Shown: positions 17,566 to 27,742 of the stretch, piece after piece | Numbering within the stretch: the stretch's first letter is position 1 | How the letters are laid out: every line of letters starts with the position of its first letter | Source: Pseudomonas oligotrophica | GTDB taxonomy: Bacteria > Pseudomonadota > Gammaproteobacteria > Pseudomonadales > Pseudomonadaceae | DNA: 64,000 nucleotides | Assembly: GCF_021726475.1 (NCBI RefSeq) | Contig: NZ_JAKJRU010000004.1 | Span: 124,001 to 188,000 of the forward strand | Direction: 5' to 3' | The notes under the pieces: generated by a model | Seen by the model: only the letters and a program-made list of their open reading frames with translations | What the model was told of the DNA's origin: nothing | Databases searched by the model: none | Program-made: the position numbers and the translations under genes

Positions 17566-19815
17566 ATGTACAAAGAACTGAATTTCCCCGTGCTCATCGT
17601 CCACCGGGACGTCAAGGCCGATACCGTGGCCGGCCAGCGCATCCGGGGCATCGCCGCCGAATTGGAGCAGGACGGCTTCAACATCCTGCCCACCGCCAGC
17701 TCGGCGGAAGGGCGCATCGTCGCCTCGACCCACCATGGCCTGGCCTGCATCCTGGTCGCGGCCGAGGGCGCCGGCGAGAACCAGCGGCTGCTGCAGGATG
17801 TGGTCGAGCTGATCCGCGTCGCCCGTCGGCGCGCGCCGCAGCTGCCGATCTTCGCCCTCGGCGAGCAGGTCACCATCGAGAATGCCCCCGCCGAGGCGAT
17901 GGCCGACCTCAATGAGCTGCGCGGGCTGCTCTACCTGTACGAAGACACCGTGCCGTTCCTCGCCCGGCAGGTGGCGCGCGCGGCGCGCAACTATCTCGAC
18001 GACCTGCTGCCGCCGTTCTTCCGCGCCCTGGTCCATCACACCAGCGAGTCGAACTATTCCTGGCACACGCCGGGGCACGGCGGCGGCGTGGCCTTTCGCA
18101 AGAGCCCGGTAGGCCAGGCGTTCCACCAGTTCTTCGGCGAGAACACGCTGCGTTCGGACCTTTCGGTGTCGGCGCCCGAACTCGGCTCGCTGCTGGATCA
18201 CACCGGCCCGCTGGCGGCGGCGGAGGCGCGCGCGGCACGCAACTTCGGCGCCGACCACACGTTCTTCGTGATCAACGGCACCTCGACGGCGAACAAGATC
18301 GTCTGGCATTCGATGGTCACCCGCGGCGACCTGGTGCTGGTCGATCGCAACTGCCACAAGTCGATCCTCCACGCGATCATCATGACCGGCGCGATCCCGC
18401 TGTATCTGACGCCCTCGCGCAACGAACTGGGCATCATCGGGCCGATCCCGTTGGAGGAGTTCAGCCCGGCCTCGATCGCCGCGAAGATCGAGGCCAACCC
18501 GCTGGCCCGCGGTCGCGCGCCCAAGGTGCGCCTGGCGGTGGTGACCAACTCCACCTACGACGGGCTCTGCTACAACGCCAACCTGATCAAGCGCGCGCTG
18601 GGCGACAGTGTCGATGTCCTGCACTTCGACGAAGCCTGGTTCGCCTATGCCGCCTTTCACGAGTTCTACGACGGCCGCTATGGCATGGACACCCGCGAGC
18701 AGGGGCCGCTGATCTTCAGTACCCACTCGACCCACAAGCTGCTCGCAGCGTTCAGCCAGGCGTCGATGATCCACGTGCTCGACAGCAGCAGCCGCCAACT
18801 CGACCGTGATCGCTTCAACGAAGCCTTCATGATGCACACCTCGACCTCCCCGCAGTACGGCATCCTGGCTTCGCTGGATGTGGCCTCGGCGATGATGGAA
18901 GGGCCGGCCGGGCGTTCGCTGATCCAGGAAACCTTCGACGAGGCGCTGAGCTTCCGCCGGGCGCTGGCCAACCTCGGCCGGCACATCGCGCCGGGGGACT
19001 GGTGGTTCACCATCTGGCAGTCGCCGCGTGCCGATGGCGCCGAGGCGCTGGAGGGTGTCGACTGGCAGCTCGAGCCGGAGGCCGACTGGCACGGCTTCGG
19101 CGATGTCGCCGAGGACTACGTGCTGCTCGATCCGATCAAGGTCACCCTGGTCACCCCGGGGCTGACGGCCGCCGGTGCGCTGGGCGAGCGGGGCGTGCCG
19201 GCGGCGGTGGTCAGCCGCTTCCTCTGGGAGCGCGGCCTGGTGGTGGAGAAGACCGGCCTCTATTCGATCCTGGTGCTGTTCTCCATGGGCATCACCAAGG
19301 GCAAGTGGAGCACGCTGTTGACCGAGTTGCTGGAGTTCAAGCGCCACTACGACGCCAACCTGCCGCTGTGCGACGCGCTGCCGTCGATCGCCCGCCAAGG
19401 CGGCGAGGCCTATGCCGGCATGGGGCTGCGCGACCTCTGCGACGCGCTGCACGGTTGCTATCGCGACAACGCCACGGCGCGCGCCATGCGCCGCATGTAC
19501 ACGGCGCTGCCGGAGGTGGTGCTAAGCCCGTCGGAAGCCTACGAGAAGCTGGTACGCGGCGAGGTCGAGGCGGTGCCCATCGAGGCGCTGGAGGGGCGCA
19601 TCGCGGCGGTCATGCTGGTGCCGTATCCGCCGGGAATCCCGCTGATCATGCCGGGCGAGCGCTTCAGTGCGCAGACCCGCTCGATCATGGATTACCTTCG
19701 TTTCGCCCGGGATTTCGCCAGGCGTTTCCCCGGTTTCGACGCGGACGTGCACGGCCTGCAGGACGACAACGGCGCCGAAGGCATCGGCTACACCGTCGAC
19801 TGCATCCGGCAGTGA
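17566..19815 (+). CDS. ldcA: Lysine decarboxylase LdcA
   Basis: 749-residue fold-type I PLP decarboxylase of the Orn/Lys/Arg family, nearly the same length as P. aeruginosa LdcA (751 aa as I recall). Wing domain (1-130), then SNYSWHTPGHGGGVAF, and PLP lysine in FSTHSTHKLLAAFSQAS; C-terminal domain ends GYTVDCIRQ. Converts lysine to cadaverine for lysine catabolism. GGAG precedes the ATG. It is a single transcription unit after the pqq/erc region; it marks the junction to a PA1818-PA1829-like gene order. Confidence 0.94.
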   Translation: MYKELNFPVLIVHRDVKADTVAGQRIRGIAAELEQDGFNILPTASSAEGRIVASTHHGLACILVAAEGAGENQRLLQDVVELIRVARRRAPQLPIFALGEQVTIENAPAEAMADLNELRGLLYLYEDTVPFLARQVARAARNYLDDLLPPFFRALVHHTSESNYSWHTPGHGGGVAFRKSPVGQAFHQFFGENTLRSDLSVSAPELGSLLDHTGPLAAAEARAARNFGADHTFFVINGTSTANKIVWHSMVTRGDLVLVDRNCHKSILHAIIMTGAIPLYLTPSRNELGIIGPIPLEEFSPASIAAKIEANPLARGRAPKVRLAVVTNSTYDGLCYNANLIKRALGDSVDVLHFDEAWFAYAAFHEFYDGRYGMDTREQGPLIFSTHSTHKLLAAFSQASMIHVLDSSSRQLDRDRFNEAFMMHTSTSPQYGILASLDVASAMMEGPAGRSLIQETFDEALSFRRALANLGRHIAPGDWWFTIWQSPRADGAEALEGVDWQLEPEADWHGFGDVAEDYVLLDPIKVTLVTPGLTAAGALGERGVPAAVVSRFLWERGLVVEKTGLYSILVLFSMGITKGKWSTLLTELLEFKRHYDANLPLCDALPSIARQGGEAYAGMGLRDLCDALHGCYRDNATARAMRRMYTALPEVVLSPSEAYEKLVRGEVEAVPIEALEGRIAAVMLVPYPPGIPLIMPGERFSAQTRSIMDYLRFARDFARRFPGFDADVHGLQDDNGAEGIGYTVDCIRQ

Positions 19816-20006
19816 CTCGGCTTTTCCCAGCATGCTCAGCGATTTAGCGGTGTTTTCAAGGCGCCGCTAGGTTGCGTGCCGTGCTTCACAACGTCCGCAA
19901 CCACATGCACCCCCGCCAGCGCCGCTTGTTATAGTTGCGCGGCTTGAATGGCCATGGGCGGGCGTTTTTGCTGACGCTTGAGGCGCCGGCTGTCGAGGAT
20001 GATAGC

Positions 20007-20819
20007 GTGAACCAATACAAAGCCTTTCGTGTAGAGTTGGCCGACAAGGTCGCCCAGGTGATCATCGATCGCCCGGAGAAGGTCAATGCGATGAACGCCG
20101 ACTTCTGGGCGGAAATCATCGAGATCTTCCGCTGGGTCGACGAAACCGACGAGGTGCGGGCGGTGGTGCTCAGCGGCGCTGGGGCGCACTTTTCCTCCGG
20201 TATCGACCTGCAGCTGCTGGCCCAGGTCGGCAGCCAGCTGGGCACGGATGTCGGCCGCAATGCCGAGCAGCTGCGCCGCAAGATTCTCTCCCTGCAGGCG
20301 TCCTTCAACGCGGTCGACAACTGCCGCAAACCGGTGCTGGCCGCGATCCATGGCTATTGCCTGGGCGGCGCCATCGACCTCATTTCCGCCTGCGACATGC
20401 GCTACGCCACGGCCGATGCGCGTTTCTCCATCAAGGAAATCGACATGGGCATGGCTGCCGATGTCGGCACGCTGCAGCGCCTGCCACGGATCATCGGCGA
20501 CGGCATGCTGCGCGAACTGGCCTACACCGGTCGCACCGTCGAGGGCGCCGAAGCCCAGGCCATCGGCCTGGTCAATCGGGTCTACGACAGCCAGCAGGCG
20601 CTGCTGGACGGGGTCAACGAACTGGCCCGGCAGATCGCTGAAAAATCGCCGCTGGCCATTCGCGGCACCAAGGAAATGATCCGCTACATGCGTGACCATC
20701 GCGTCGACGACGGCCTCGAATACATCGCCACCTGGAACGCGGCCATGCTGCAGTCGGCCGACCTGCGCGTGGCGGTCGCGGCGCACATGGCCAGGCAGAA
20801 GCCGGATTTCGCCGATTGA
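20007..20819 (+). CDS. Crotonase, delta3,5-delta2,4-dienoyl-CoA isomerase-like
   Basis: 270-residue crotonase-fold enzyme. The segment HGYCLGGAIDLISACDMRY followed by FSIKEIDMGMAADVGTLQRLP is strikingly like mitochondrial ECH1, and keeps the acidic residues (Asp in IDLIS, Glu in KEID, Asp in IDMG) that act in dienoyl-CoA isomerase. Oxyanion-hole motif FSSGIDLQ is present. So it probably isomerises 3,5-dienoyl-CoA to 2,4-dienoyl-CoA in unsaturated fatty acid oxidation. GTG start with GAGGAT upstream; the longer upstream frame has no similarity. Co-directional with the next two genes. Confidence 0.85.
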   Translation: MNQYKAFRVELADKVAQVIIDRPEKVNAMNADFWAEIIEIFRWVDETDEVRAVVLSGAGAHFSSGIDLQLLAQVGSQLGTDVGRNAEQLRRKILSLQASFNAVDNCRKPVLAAIHGYCLGGAIDLISACDMRYATADARFSIKEIDMGMAADVGTLQRLPRIIGDGMLRELAYTGRTVEGAEAQAIGLVNRVYDSQQALLDGVNELARQIAEKSPLAIRGTKEMIRYMRDHRVDDGLEYIATWNAAMLQSADLRVAVAAHMARQKPDFAD

Positions 20820-20856
20820 TGCGCCTTTACAACGTTGCGCGGGAGGCGCACTAGGC

Positions 20857-22521
20857 ATGGTTACTGGAGCCACTTCCCTGGGGCTGGTGCGCGACGAGCT
20901 CTTCGCCACCATGGAAGAAGCCGAGCAGAGCCTCGAGCATTTCATCATCGACCGCAACAACGGCGGGTTGCTGCAGCAGGCCGTGGAGAACCTCAAGCAG
21001 GTCCGCGGCACGCTGAAGCTGATCGAGCTGACCGGAGCCGAGCTGCTGGCACAGGAGGTGCTGGATTTGGCCACCGACATCCCGGTCGGTGCCGGGGAGG
21101 AGCGCGACAGCCAGCTGGCGGCGCTGAGCAATGGCCTCTACGTGTTGCGCCGTTACCTCGAGAGCGTGGATGCCAGCCGCCAGGAAATTCCCGAGCTGCT
21201 GCTGCCAGCGATCAACGTGCTGCGCCAGGCCGGTGGCCAGCCGCTGCTGCCTGAAGGTTTCTTCTTCAGCGCCCGTCTGGATCACCCGCGCCCCGCGACC
21301 GGCCAGGCCGGTACGCTCGGCCTGGCCGGCGCGGACCTGCGCCGCCTGCGGCAGATGTACCAGGTCGGCCTGCTCGGTTTCCTGCGTGACGAGGATCCTG
21401 CGGCCAGCCTCAAGTTGATGGGCCGCGCGCTGGCGCGCCTGGACCAGGCGCTCGGCGGTCGGCTCTGCTGGATCGCCGGCGCTGCGGTCGAGGCACAGCT
21501 CGACGGGCAGCTCCTGGCACGGCGCTCGCGCAAGCAGCTGTTCTCCCGGCTGGATCGCGAGATCAAGCAGCTGCTCGCCAACCCGGGCTACGACATCCCG
21601 CGTAGCCTGCTCAAGGAACTGCTCTACCTGGTCGCCCTGGCCGACAGCAGCGGGCCGCTGGCCAGCGAAGTGCGTGCGGTCTTCTCGCTGACCTCGCTGC
21701 CGTTCACCGATCACCTGCTCGAAGACGAGTCGCAGCGTCTCGCCGGCCCCGGCCAGGCGGTGATGCGCTCGCTGTCCACGGCCATCCGCGAGGAGCTGGC
21801 CAGCCTCAAGGACCTGCTCGACCTCATCGAGCGCGGCACGGCGCAGGCTGATGCCTACGGCAACCTGCACCATCTGCTTGGCAAGCTGGCGAAGACCCTC
21901 GGCATGGTCGGGCTGTCCTCGGCGGCCAACACGCTGCACGCCCAGTTGCCGGTGGTCTCTGGCTGGAGTGCCGAGCAAGCCCCGGATGCCGCCGCGTTGT
22001 TGCGCCTGGCCGATGCCGTGCTCTATGTAGAAAGCATGGTGGCCAGCCTGGAGAAGGGTGAGCGCCGTGAACCCCGTGCCCAGGCAGCGCCCGGTGCCGA
22101 AGCGGAGGCCTTCGCCAGCCACCAGCTCACCGAGGCCTTCATCGTCGTCATCGACGAGGCTACCGCCGGGCTGGCGCTGGCCAAGCGGGCGATTACCGCC
22201 TATCTGGAATCCAACGGCGACAAGTTGCATCTGGCCAACGTTCCCTTCAGTCTGCAGGCAGTGCGTGGCGGTCTGCGCTTCCTCGAGCAGGAGCGCGCCG
22301 CCGATCTGATCGGCGCCTGTGCCGACTTCATCCAGAAGCAGATGCTCGAGTCCAGCCAGATGCCGCCGGAACAAATGCTCGAAACCCTCGCCGATGCCTT
22401 GACCAGCCTCGAGTACTACCTGGAGGGCGGCGCCATCCTGCGGCGCGATACCTCGCGGGCCCATGTGCTCGACCTGGCCAGCGACAGCGTGCGGGCGCTG
22501 GGTATGCCGGTGGCCGCCTGA
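20857..22521 (+). CDS. Large helical Hpt/ChpA-like protein, function unknown
   Basis: 554-residue, almost entirely helical protein with repeated segments resembling the N-terminal histidine-phosphotransfer-like domains of ChpA (for example [69 protein letters not shown]). A canonical HxxKG phospho-acceptor is not visible, so the domains may be degenerate scaffolds. No membrane segment. Its stop codon overlaps the nudC start (TGATG), so it is translated with nudC. The crotonase-this protein-nudC order is conserved in P. aeruginosa as I recall (PA1821-PA1823). Function unknown. Confidence 0.7.
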   Translation: MVTGATSLGLVRDELFATMEEAEQSLEHFIIDRNNGGLLQQAVENLKQVRGTLKLIELTGAELLAQEVLDLATDIPVGAGEERDSQLAALSNGLYVLRRYLESVDASRQEIPELLLPAINVLRQAGGQPLLPEGFFFSARLDHPRPATGQAGTLGLAGADLRRLRQMYQVGLLGFLRDEDPAASLKLMGRALARLDQALGGRLCWIAGAAVEAQLDGQLLARRSRKQLFSRLDREIKQLLANPGYDIPRSLLKELLYLVALADSSGPLASEVRAVFSLTSLPFTDHLLEDESQRLAGPGQAVMRSLSTAIREELASLKDLLDLIERGTAQADAYGNLHHLLGKLAKTLGMVGLSSAANTLHAQLPVVSGWSAEQAPDAAALLRLADAVLYVESMVASLEKGERREPRAQAAPGAEAEAFASHQLTEAFIVVIDEATAGLALAKRAITAYLESNGDKLHLANVPFSLQAVRGGLRFLEQERAADLIGACADFIQKQMLESSQMPPEQMLETLADALTSLEYYLEGGAILRRDTSRAHVLDLASDSVRALGMPVAA

Positions 22522-23354
22522 TGAGCCTGCGCTGGCAGGCGACCCTGCTCGATCCGGCCCTGGCAGGCGGCTCGGCGGTGGTGCATTGCCGGCAACAGTT
22601 CCTCGTCGACGCCAACGGCGTCCTGTTCCCGCGTGACTGGCTGCGCCGGCTGGAGCTGCCGCTCGCCAGCGAGCAAGGCATCGGCTACTTCGAAGGCGAG
22701 CCGGTGTTTCTCTTCGAACTCGACAGCCCCGCCGCGGTACCGGGTGCCCAGTGGCAATCGCTTCGCCAGCTGATGATGCAGCGCAACGATGGCGATCTGT
22801 TCCGCATGCTGGGGTTTGCCGCGCAGATCGGCACCTGGGCCAGCCAGCACCGTTTCTGTGGGCGCTGCGGCGCGCGCATGGAGCAGCGCCCTGGCGAGCG
22901 CGCCATGCATTGTCCGGCCTGTGAGATCCAGCATTACCCGCGCCTGTCGCCGAGCATGATCGTCCTCGTCACGCACGGCGACGAGTTGCTGCTGGCGCGC
23001 TCGGGGCGTTTCGCGCCGGGTGTCTACAGCACCCTGGCCGGCTACGTCGAGCCGGGCGAGTCGGTCGAGGAGTGCGTCGTGCGGGAAGTGCGCGAGGAGG
23101 TCGGCGTCGAGATCCATGCGCCGCGCTACGTCGCCAGCCAGGGCTGGCCGTTCCCGCATTCGCTGATGCTCGGCTTCCATGCCGAATATGCCGGTGGGGT
23201 GATCGTGCCGCAGCCGGAGGAAATCGAGGACGCGCGCTGGTTCTCGATCCACCAGTTGCCGCCGCTGCCTGCCGCGCAGTCGATCGCGCGTTACCTCATC
23301 GAGCTGTACGTCGCTCAGCGACTAGGCCGCCCCGAACCAGTGCTGCCAGGCTAG
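22521..23354 (+). CDS. nudC: NAD(+) diphosphatase / NAD-capped RNA hydrolase NudC
   Basis: 277-residue Nudix enzyme hydrolysing NADH/NAD and removing NAD caps from RNA. Zinc ribbon FCGRCGA ... [11 protein letters not shown] (residues near 114-135), Nudix box [20 protein letters not shown](VG), and the NADH-specific [11 protein letters not shown] just after it. Start overlaps the previous stop by one base. Its 3' end overlaps the convergent permease gene by 33 bp. Confidence 0.95.
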   Translation: MSLRWQATLLDPALAGGSAVVHCRQQFLVDANGVLFPRDWLRRLELPLASEQGIGYFEGEPVFLFELDSPAAVPGAQWQSLRQLMMQRNDGDLFRMLGFAAQIGTWASQHRFCGRCGARMEQRPGERAMHCPACEIQHYPRLSPSMIVLVTHGDELLLARSGRFAPGVYSTLAGYVEPGESVEECVVREVREEVGVEIHAPRYVASQGWPFPHSLMLGFHAEYAGGVIVPQPEEIEDARWFSIHQLPPLPAAQSIARYLIELYVAQRLGRPEPVLPG

Positions 23355-24107
23355 GCGCAGGCTCAGCGCCAGCACCACGACGATGAACACCGGCCGGATG
23401 AACTTCGCGCCGCCGCCGATGGCCGTGCGGGCGCCGAGGTAGGCGCCGGCCATGAGCGCCACTCCCATGCCGATGCCGAGTATCCAGGCGACTTGCCCGG
23501 TGATGACGAATACCGCCAGCGCCATGCCGTTGCTGACGAAGTTCATGCTGCGCGCCACGCCGCTGGCGCGCAGCAGGTCCAGCGGGTACATCAGCAGGCT
23601 GCTGATGGTCCAGAAGGCGCCGGTGCCCGGTCCGGCGACCCCGTCGTAGAAGCCGAGCCCAAGCCCTTGCGGCCACTGCCGGCGCTTGCCGATCTGTGCG
23701 GCCTGCTCGGCGGTGGCCTCCGGCAGCTTGCCGAACAGCAGGTAGAGCGCGCAGCCGAAGACCACCAGCGGCAGCATCTGGTTGAGCCAGCTTGCCGGCA
23801 GCAATTGTGCCGTGACGGCGCCCGCCGCCGCGCCGATCGCGGTGCCGAACAGGGCTCGTCGCCAGAGCCTGGGATCGAACAGCTTGCGGCGAAAGAAGGT
23901 GTAGCTGGCCGTGGCCGAGCCGAAGGTTGCGCACAGCTTGTTGGTACCCAGCACCAGGTGCGGCGGCAGGCCGGCCGTCAGCAGCGCGGGCAGGGTGAGC
24001 AGGCCGCCACCGCCGGCGATGGCATCGATGAAACCGGCGGCAAAGGCGACGGCGCAGAGCAGCAGCAGGGCGAGCGGTTCGAGGGGCAGTTCGAGAAAGG
24101 TCAGCAT
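23322..24107 (-). CDS. TauE/SafE-family membrane permease (TSUP)
   Basis: 261-residue inner-membrane protein with about eight hydrophobic segments. The family motif [22 protein letters not shown] is at the N-terminus and its repeat [16 protein letters not shown] in the second half; [13 protein letters not shown] is typical. Likely exporter of sulfite or organosulfur anions, but the substrate cannot be assigned. The start was set at the ATG directly before the first hydrophobic segment; the upstream frame is not protein-like. Confidence 0.85.
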   Translation of the reverse strand: MLTFLELPLEPLALLLLCAVAFAAGFIDAIAGGGGLLTLPALLTAGLPPHLVLGTNKLCATFGSATASYTFFRRKLFDPRLWRRALFGTAIGAAAGAVTAQLLPASWLNQMLPLVVFGCALYLLFGKLPEATAEQAAQIGKRRQWPQGLGLGFYDGVAGPGTGAFWTISSLLMYPLDLLRASGVARSMNFVSNGMALAVFVITGQVAWILGIGMGVALMAGAYLGARTAIGGGAKFIRPVFIVVVLALSLRLAWQHWFGAA

Positions 24108-24284
24108 CGGTGCAGGTAGGCGGTAACGGGGTGCCGAGGATAGCAGCGCGCACGGCCGGCGGCCGAATTTGTCTGCAGTGAGGTGTGCAGCCGGTGAATG
24201 GCAAGCAGTTGTCCTGCGCGTGAACGGCTTCCGGTTCGGCCGGCGATGCTCTACGGATAATCGCCGCCTGCAAAGGAGGTTGTC

Positions 24285-24941
24285 ATGCAATATCTCGGGC
24301 TGGCCGTCGTCGTCGGGCTTCTGGCACTGATCATCGTTCTGCTGGGGCTGCGCCTGCTGCTCGGGGGCAACTGGCTGCTGGGCTGGCTGCGTGGCAGCTT
24401 CGGCCTGGTGTTCCTCGGCCTGGCCGCGCTGGTCGGGCTGCTCGCCTTCGAGGCCAGCCAGCACCGCGCCATTCCTGCCGACAAGCGCCTGGCCACGGTG
24501 CATTTCAGCGCCCAGAGCGGCCAGCGCTACGAGGTGCGTGTCGAGGGCGCCGAGTCCCAGGGCGATGCTCTGCTCGAGGGGGACCTGTGGCAGCTCGAGA
24601 CGCAGCTGCTGCACTGGAGCGGCCTCGGTGAACTGATCGGCCTGGAGCCCGGCTATCGCCTGCAGCGGATGAACAGCCGCTACCTTGCGGTCGAGCAGCA
24701 GGCCGGCGCGCGGTTCGCCGAGATCCGCCTGGTCGACCAACCCGTCGGGGCGCAGCCCGGAGAGTGGCTGGAGCGGCTGCGCCTGGATATCCCCTTCCTT
24801 ACGGTCGAGCGCCTGCGCACCAGCCACCTGCCGGCTGCCGATGGCGCCAGCTTCGCCATCGAGCTGGCCCCCACCGGGCTGCTGGCCACGCCGGTCAATG
24901 CCGCGGCGCGCGAAGCGCTGCAGCAATGGCAGGCCGACTGA
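24285..24941 (+). CDS. Conserved two-helix membrane protein, function unknown
   Basis: 218 residues with two N-terminal membrane helices (about 3-27 and 36-56) and a 160-residue soluble C-terminal domain that would lie on the cytoplasmic side given the short loop. Strong AAAGGAGG ribosome site 6 bases before the ATG. No catalytic motif recognised. A similar protein is present at this place in P. aeruginosa (PA1825 region, recalled). Monocistronic between the divergent permease and the convergent SDR. Confidence 0.7.
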   Translation: MQYLGLAVVVGLLALIIVLLGLRLLLGGNWLLGWLRGSFGLVFLGLAALVGLLAFEASQHRAIPADKRLATVHFSAQSGQRYEVRVEGAESQGDALLEGDLWQLETQLLHWSGLGELIGLEPGYRLQRMNSRYLAVEQQAGARFAEIRLVDQPVGAQPGEWLERLRLDIPFLTVERLRTSHLPAADGASFAIELAPTGLLATPVNAAAREALQQWQAD

Positions 24942-25025
24942 GGGCCGGCGTCCCCGCCACAAACGCAGACAGCCCGCCGAGGGCGGGCTGCGGAGCGGCT
25001 GCGATGGTCAGCCCGGTCAGCGCCA

Positions 25026-25793
25026 TCAGGCCAGGTAGCCACCGTCGACGTTCAGCGATACGCCGGTGGTGTAGCTGGAGGCATCGCTGGCCAGGTACAG
25101 CACGGCGCCGGCCATCTCGGTCGGCTCGGCCACGCGGCGTAGCGGAATCTGCTTGAGCGCCGTCTCGCGGATCGCATCGTTCTTGACCAGCGCCGAGGCG
25201 AACTTGGTGTCGGTCAGGCCCGGCAGCAGGGCGTTGCAGCGGATGCCAAACTGCGCGCACTCCTTGGCGAACGCCTTGGTCATGTTGATCACCGCGCCCT
25301 TGGTGATCGAGTAGATGCCCTGGTAGTCGCCCGGCGAGACGCCATTGATCGAGGCGACGTTGATGATGCTGCCGCCCCCCTGTTCGCGCATCAGCTTGCC
25401 GGCTTCGATGGACATGTAGAAATAGCCGCGGATGTTCACGTCCACCGTCTTCTGGAATGCCGAGACATCGGTATCCAGGATGTGGCAGAACTGCGGGTTG
25501 GTCGCGGCGTTGTTGACCAGGATGTCCAGCCGGCCGAACTGCTCGCGGATCTGCGCGAACACCGCGGCGATCTGCTCCAGTTCGCCGATGTGGCAGGCGA
25601 TGGCGGTGGCCTGGCCGCCGGCCTCGACGATGGAGTCGGCCACCGCCTGGCAGCCCTCGAGTTTGCGACTGGAGACAATGACATGGGCGCCCTGCTGGGC
25701 AAGCAGTCGGGCGATCGCCTCGCCGATGCCGCGGCTGGCGCCGGATACGAAGGCGATCTTGCCATCCAGGTCGAACAGGGTGGTCTTGGACAT
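25026..25793 (-). CDS. Short-chain dehydrogenase/reductase
   Basis: 255-residue classical SDR. Cofactor motif SGASRGIGEAIA (TGxxxGIG type), NNAAT, and catalytic Ser-Tyr-Lys: SINGVSPG and YSITKGAV; C-terminal LNVDGGYLA. Residues SSRK after beta-2 may favour NADP(H). It lies 55 bp after the APH-type kinase on the same strand; the two families are often adjacent in acyl-CoA or fatty acid catabolic loci, but the substrate is unknown. Confidence 0.9.
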   Translation of the reverse strand: MSKTTLFDLDGKIAFVSGASRGIGEAIARLLAQQGAHVIVSSRKLEGCQAVADSIVEAGGQATAIACHIGELEQIAAVFAQIREQFGRLDILVNNAATNPQFCHILDTDVSAFQKTVDVNIRGYFYMSIEAGKLMREQGGGSIINVASINGVSPGDYQGIYSITKGAVINMTKAFAKECAQFGIRCNALLPGLTDTKFASALVKNDAIRETALKQIPLRRVAEPTEMAGAVLYLASDASSYTTGVSLNVDGGYLA

Positions 25794-25848
25794 TGGGGTT
25801 TCCTCTTGTTATCGGTGGCCGGTCGTGCTGACGGCCGCGTGGGTCTGT

Positions 25849-26916
25849 TTACAGCTGCGACTGGACGATGACCTGCGTCGCCTTGACTTCGAGCAGCTTG
25901 TTCATCTGGATAAACTGGGCGAAGCGCGGATCCCTGGTCTGGCCGTGGAAGTAGCGGTAGTAGATCTGCTGGACGATGCCGGCCAGGCGGAACAGGCCGT
26001 AGGCGTAGTAGAAGTCGATGCAGGGAATCTCGATGCCGGCGCGCTGTGCGTAGTAGTCGACGAAGCCCTGACGGGTGTGCATGCCGGGCCTGTGGCTCGG
26101 TTGGCGGCGCATCAGCTGCATGGGCTGCGGATCGTCGGCCTCGATCCAGTACGCCAGGCTGTTGCCCAGGTCCATCAGCGGATCGCCGATGGTGGTCATC
26201 TCCCAGTCCAGCACGCCGATGATCTGCTGCGGGTTGTCCGGGTCGAGGATCACATTGTCGAAGCGATAGTCGTTGTGCACGATGCCCGGCTTGGCGTGAT
26301 CGGCAGGCATCTTGTCGTGCAGCCAGGTCTTGACGGCCTCCCAGGCCGGCGCGTCGGGAGTCATGGCGCGCTCGTAGCGGTCGGTCCAGCCGCTTATCTG
26401 GCGCTGCACGTAGCCTTCCGGCTTGCCGAGCTCGGCAAGCCCGCAGGCCTGGTAGTCGACGTTGTGCAGCTCGACGAACTTGTCGATGAAGCTCTCGCAG
26501 AGCATCCGGGTCTGCTGCTCGTCGAACGCCAGCTCCGGCGGGAAATCGGCGCGCAGGATGATGCCCTTGACCCGCTCCATGACGTAGAACTCGGCGCCGA
26601 TGACCGCCTCGTCGGTGCAGTGCACGTAGGCCTTGGGGCAGTAGGGGAAGCCGTCGTTGAGCCGGTTGAGAATGAGGAACTCGCGGCCCATGTCATGCGC
26701 CGACTTGGCCTTGTGGCCGAACGGCGGCCGGCGCAGCACCAGCTCGCGGTTGTCGTACTGCAACAGGTAGGTGAGGTTGGAGGCCCCGCCGGGGAACTGG
26801 CTGATCCGTGGCGTCCCGACCAGGCCCTGCATGTGCGCCTTGAGGTAGCGGTCGATGACGTCGGCGGGCAGTTCTTCGCCTTCGCGGACTGGGTTGGTCT
26901 GGTCTGCAAGCGCCAT
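25849..26916 (-). CDS. APH-family phosphotransferase (ACAD10/11 kinase-like)
   Basis: 355-residue aminoglycoside-phosphotransferase-fold kinase. GGASNLTYLL (nucleotide loop), ELVLRRPP (ATP Lys-equivalent Arg region), HNDYRFDNVIL (catalytic Asp) and LDWEMTTIGDPLMDLG (metal-binding DxD-like). The pattern matches the kinase domain of eukaryotic ACAD10/ACAD11, which phosphorylates 4-hydroxyacyl-CoA, and not drug-resistance enzymes. Pairing with an SDR fits hydroxy-fatty-acid catabolism; that is inference. Transcribed toward the SDR. Confidence 0.82.
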   Translation of the reverse strand: MALADQTNPVREGEELPADVIDRYLKAHMQGLVGTPRISQFPGGASNLTYLLQYDNRELVLRRPPFGHKAKSAHDMGREFLILNRLNDGFPYCPKAYVHCTDEAVIGAEFYVMERVKGIILRADFPPELAFDEQQTRMLCESFIDKFVELHNVDYQACGLAELGKPEGYVQRQISGWTDRYERAMTPDAPAWEAVKTWLHDKMPADHAKPGIVHNDYRFDNVILDPDNPQQIIGVLDWEMTTIGDPLMDLGNSLAYWIEADDPQPMQLMRRQPSHRPGMHTRQGFVDYYAQRAGIEIPCIDFYYAYGLFRLAGIVQQIYYRYFHGQTRDPRFAQFIQMNKLLEVKATQVIVQSQL

Positions 26917-27241
26917 GCTTATCCCTTCTGCTTATGATCGATGCGCTGGATGATTCAGTAATCTAATTCGCAGCGGACAGGCTACCAAGCCCGGCAGGCA
27001 TTTATTGGCATCGGTGTTGGCTGTCGATCAAGGTGCCTGATCGCTTGCGGCCGTCTGCTGCGGAAAAGCGGCCGAAACGGCGTCGAACCTGCGGGCGAGC
27101 AGGGGCCAGATTCGCCAGGCAAGGCGGATCGGAGTGCGAGGGCTTGTGGAGAGGAGGTCGGGAGGCGGGCGCGTATTGGCGCGGGAGGACGCTACGCTGG
27201 CCGGCGGCGCCCGCACGGCGCCAGCGGCCAGCGTAGCGGGT
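26917..27241. other. 325-bp gap; promoter of APH kinase and a large terminator hairpin
   Basis: Holds the promoter side of the minus-strand APH kinase gene on the left and the 3' end of the cysI-DUF934 operon on the right. Frames in it are short and have no recognisable motif. The only strong signal is the hairpin described separately. Confidence 0.5.
27190..27238 (-). terminator. Large hairpin after cysI-DUF934 operon
   Basis: CGCTACGCTGGCCG and CGGCCAGCGTAGCG make a perfect 14-bp stem, with a second internal GGCGCC / GGCGCC pairing in the loop, beginning 3 bp after the DUF934 stop. No clear U-tract follows, so it may act as an mRNA 3' stabiliser or REP-like element as well as a terminator. 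Confidence 0.6.
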
Positions 27242-27742
27242 TCAGACCTGGCGGCGGCGGAACAGCGGCAGCGGTTCGTCCGCGGCAGCCTGGTAGGCCA
27301 CCGAGAAGTCCTTCAGCCCTTCCAGGGCCTCGTAGGGATCGCGGTCGGCGCGGATGGCGAAGGCATCGAAGCCGCAGCGGCGCATGTAGAACAGCTGGTC
27401 GCGCAGCACGTCGCCGATGGCGCGGATCTCGCCCTTGAAGCCGTAGCGTTCACGCAGCAGACGCGCACTGGAGTAGTGGCGACCGTCGGTAAAGGCCGGG
27501 AAGTTGAGCGCAACGACCTGGAAATGCTGGAGGTCGTCGGCGATCTCTTCCACCGGCTCGTCCGAATCCAGCCACACGCCGAGGCCGCCGTCGCGGGCCT
27601 TGAGCGCGTGGGCGTGGTCCAGCCACAGCGCCAGCGGGACGATCACGTCGTCGCAGTTGGAGATGCCGTCCAGGGTCTGGTCCTTCGGCAGCAGATGCCA
27701 GGTCTCGTCGACGACCTGGTCGCCCTTAATGATTCGCTGCAT
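27242..27742 (-). CDS. DUF934 protein, sulfite-reduction partner of CysI
   Basis: 166-residue DUF934 protein. Family features: MQRIIKG start, central LDSDEPVEEIADDL, FPAFTDGRHYSSARLLRERYGFKGEIRAIGDVLRDQLFYMRRCGFDAFAIR. Genes of this family almost always follow cysI in proteobacteria and are assumed to support assimilatory sulfite reduction, possibly electron delivery. The start is the ATG 17 bp inside the end of cysI; the longer frame contains cysI shadow sequence. Confidence 0.9.
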   Translation of the reverse strand: MQRIIKGDQVVDETWHLLPKDQTLDGISNCDDVIVPLALWLDHAHALKARDGGLGVWLDSDEPVEEIADDLQHFQVVALNFPAFTDGRHYSSARLLRERYGFKGEIRAIGDVLRDQLFYMRRCGFDAFAIRADRDPYEALEGLKDFSVAYQAAADEPLPLFRRRQV

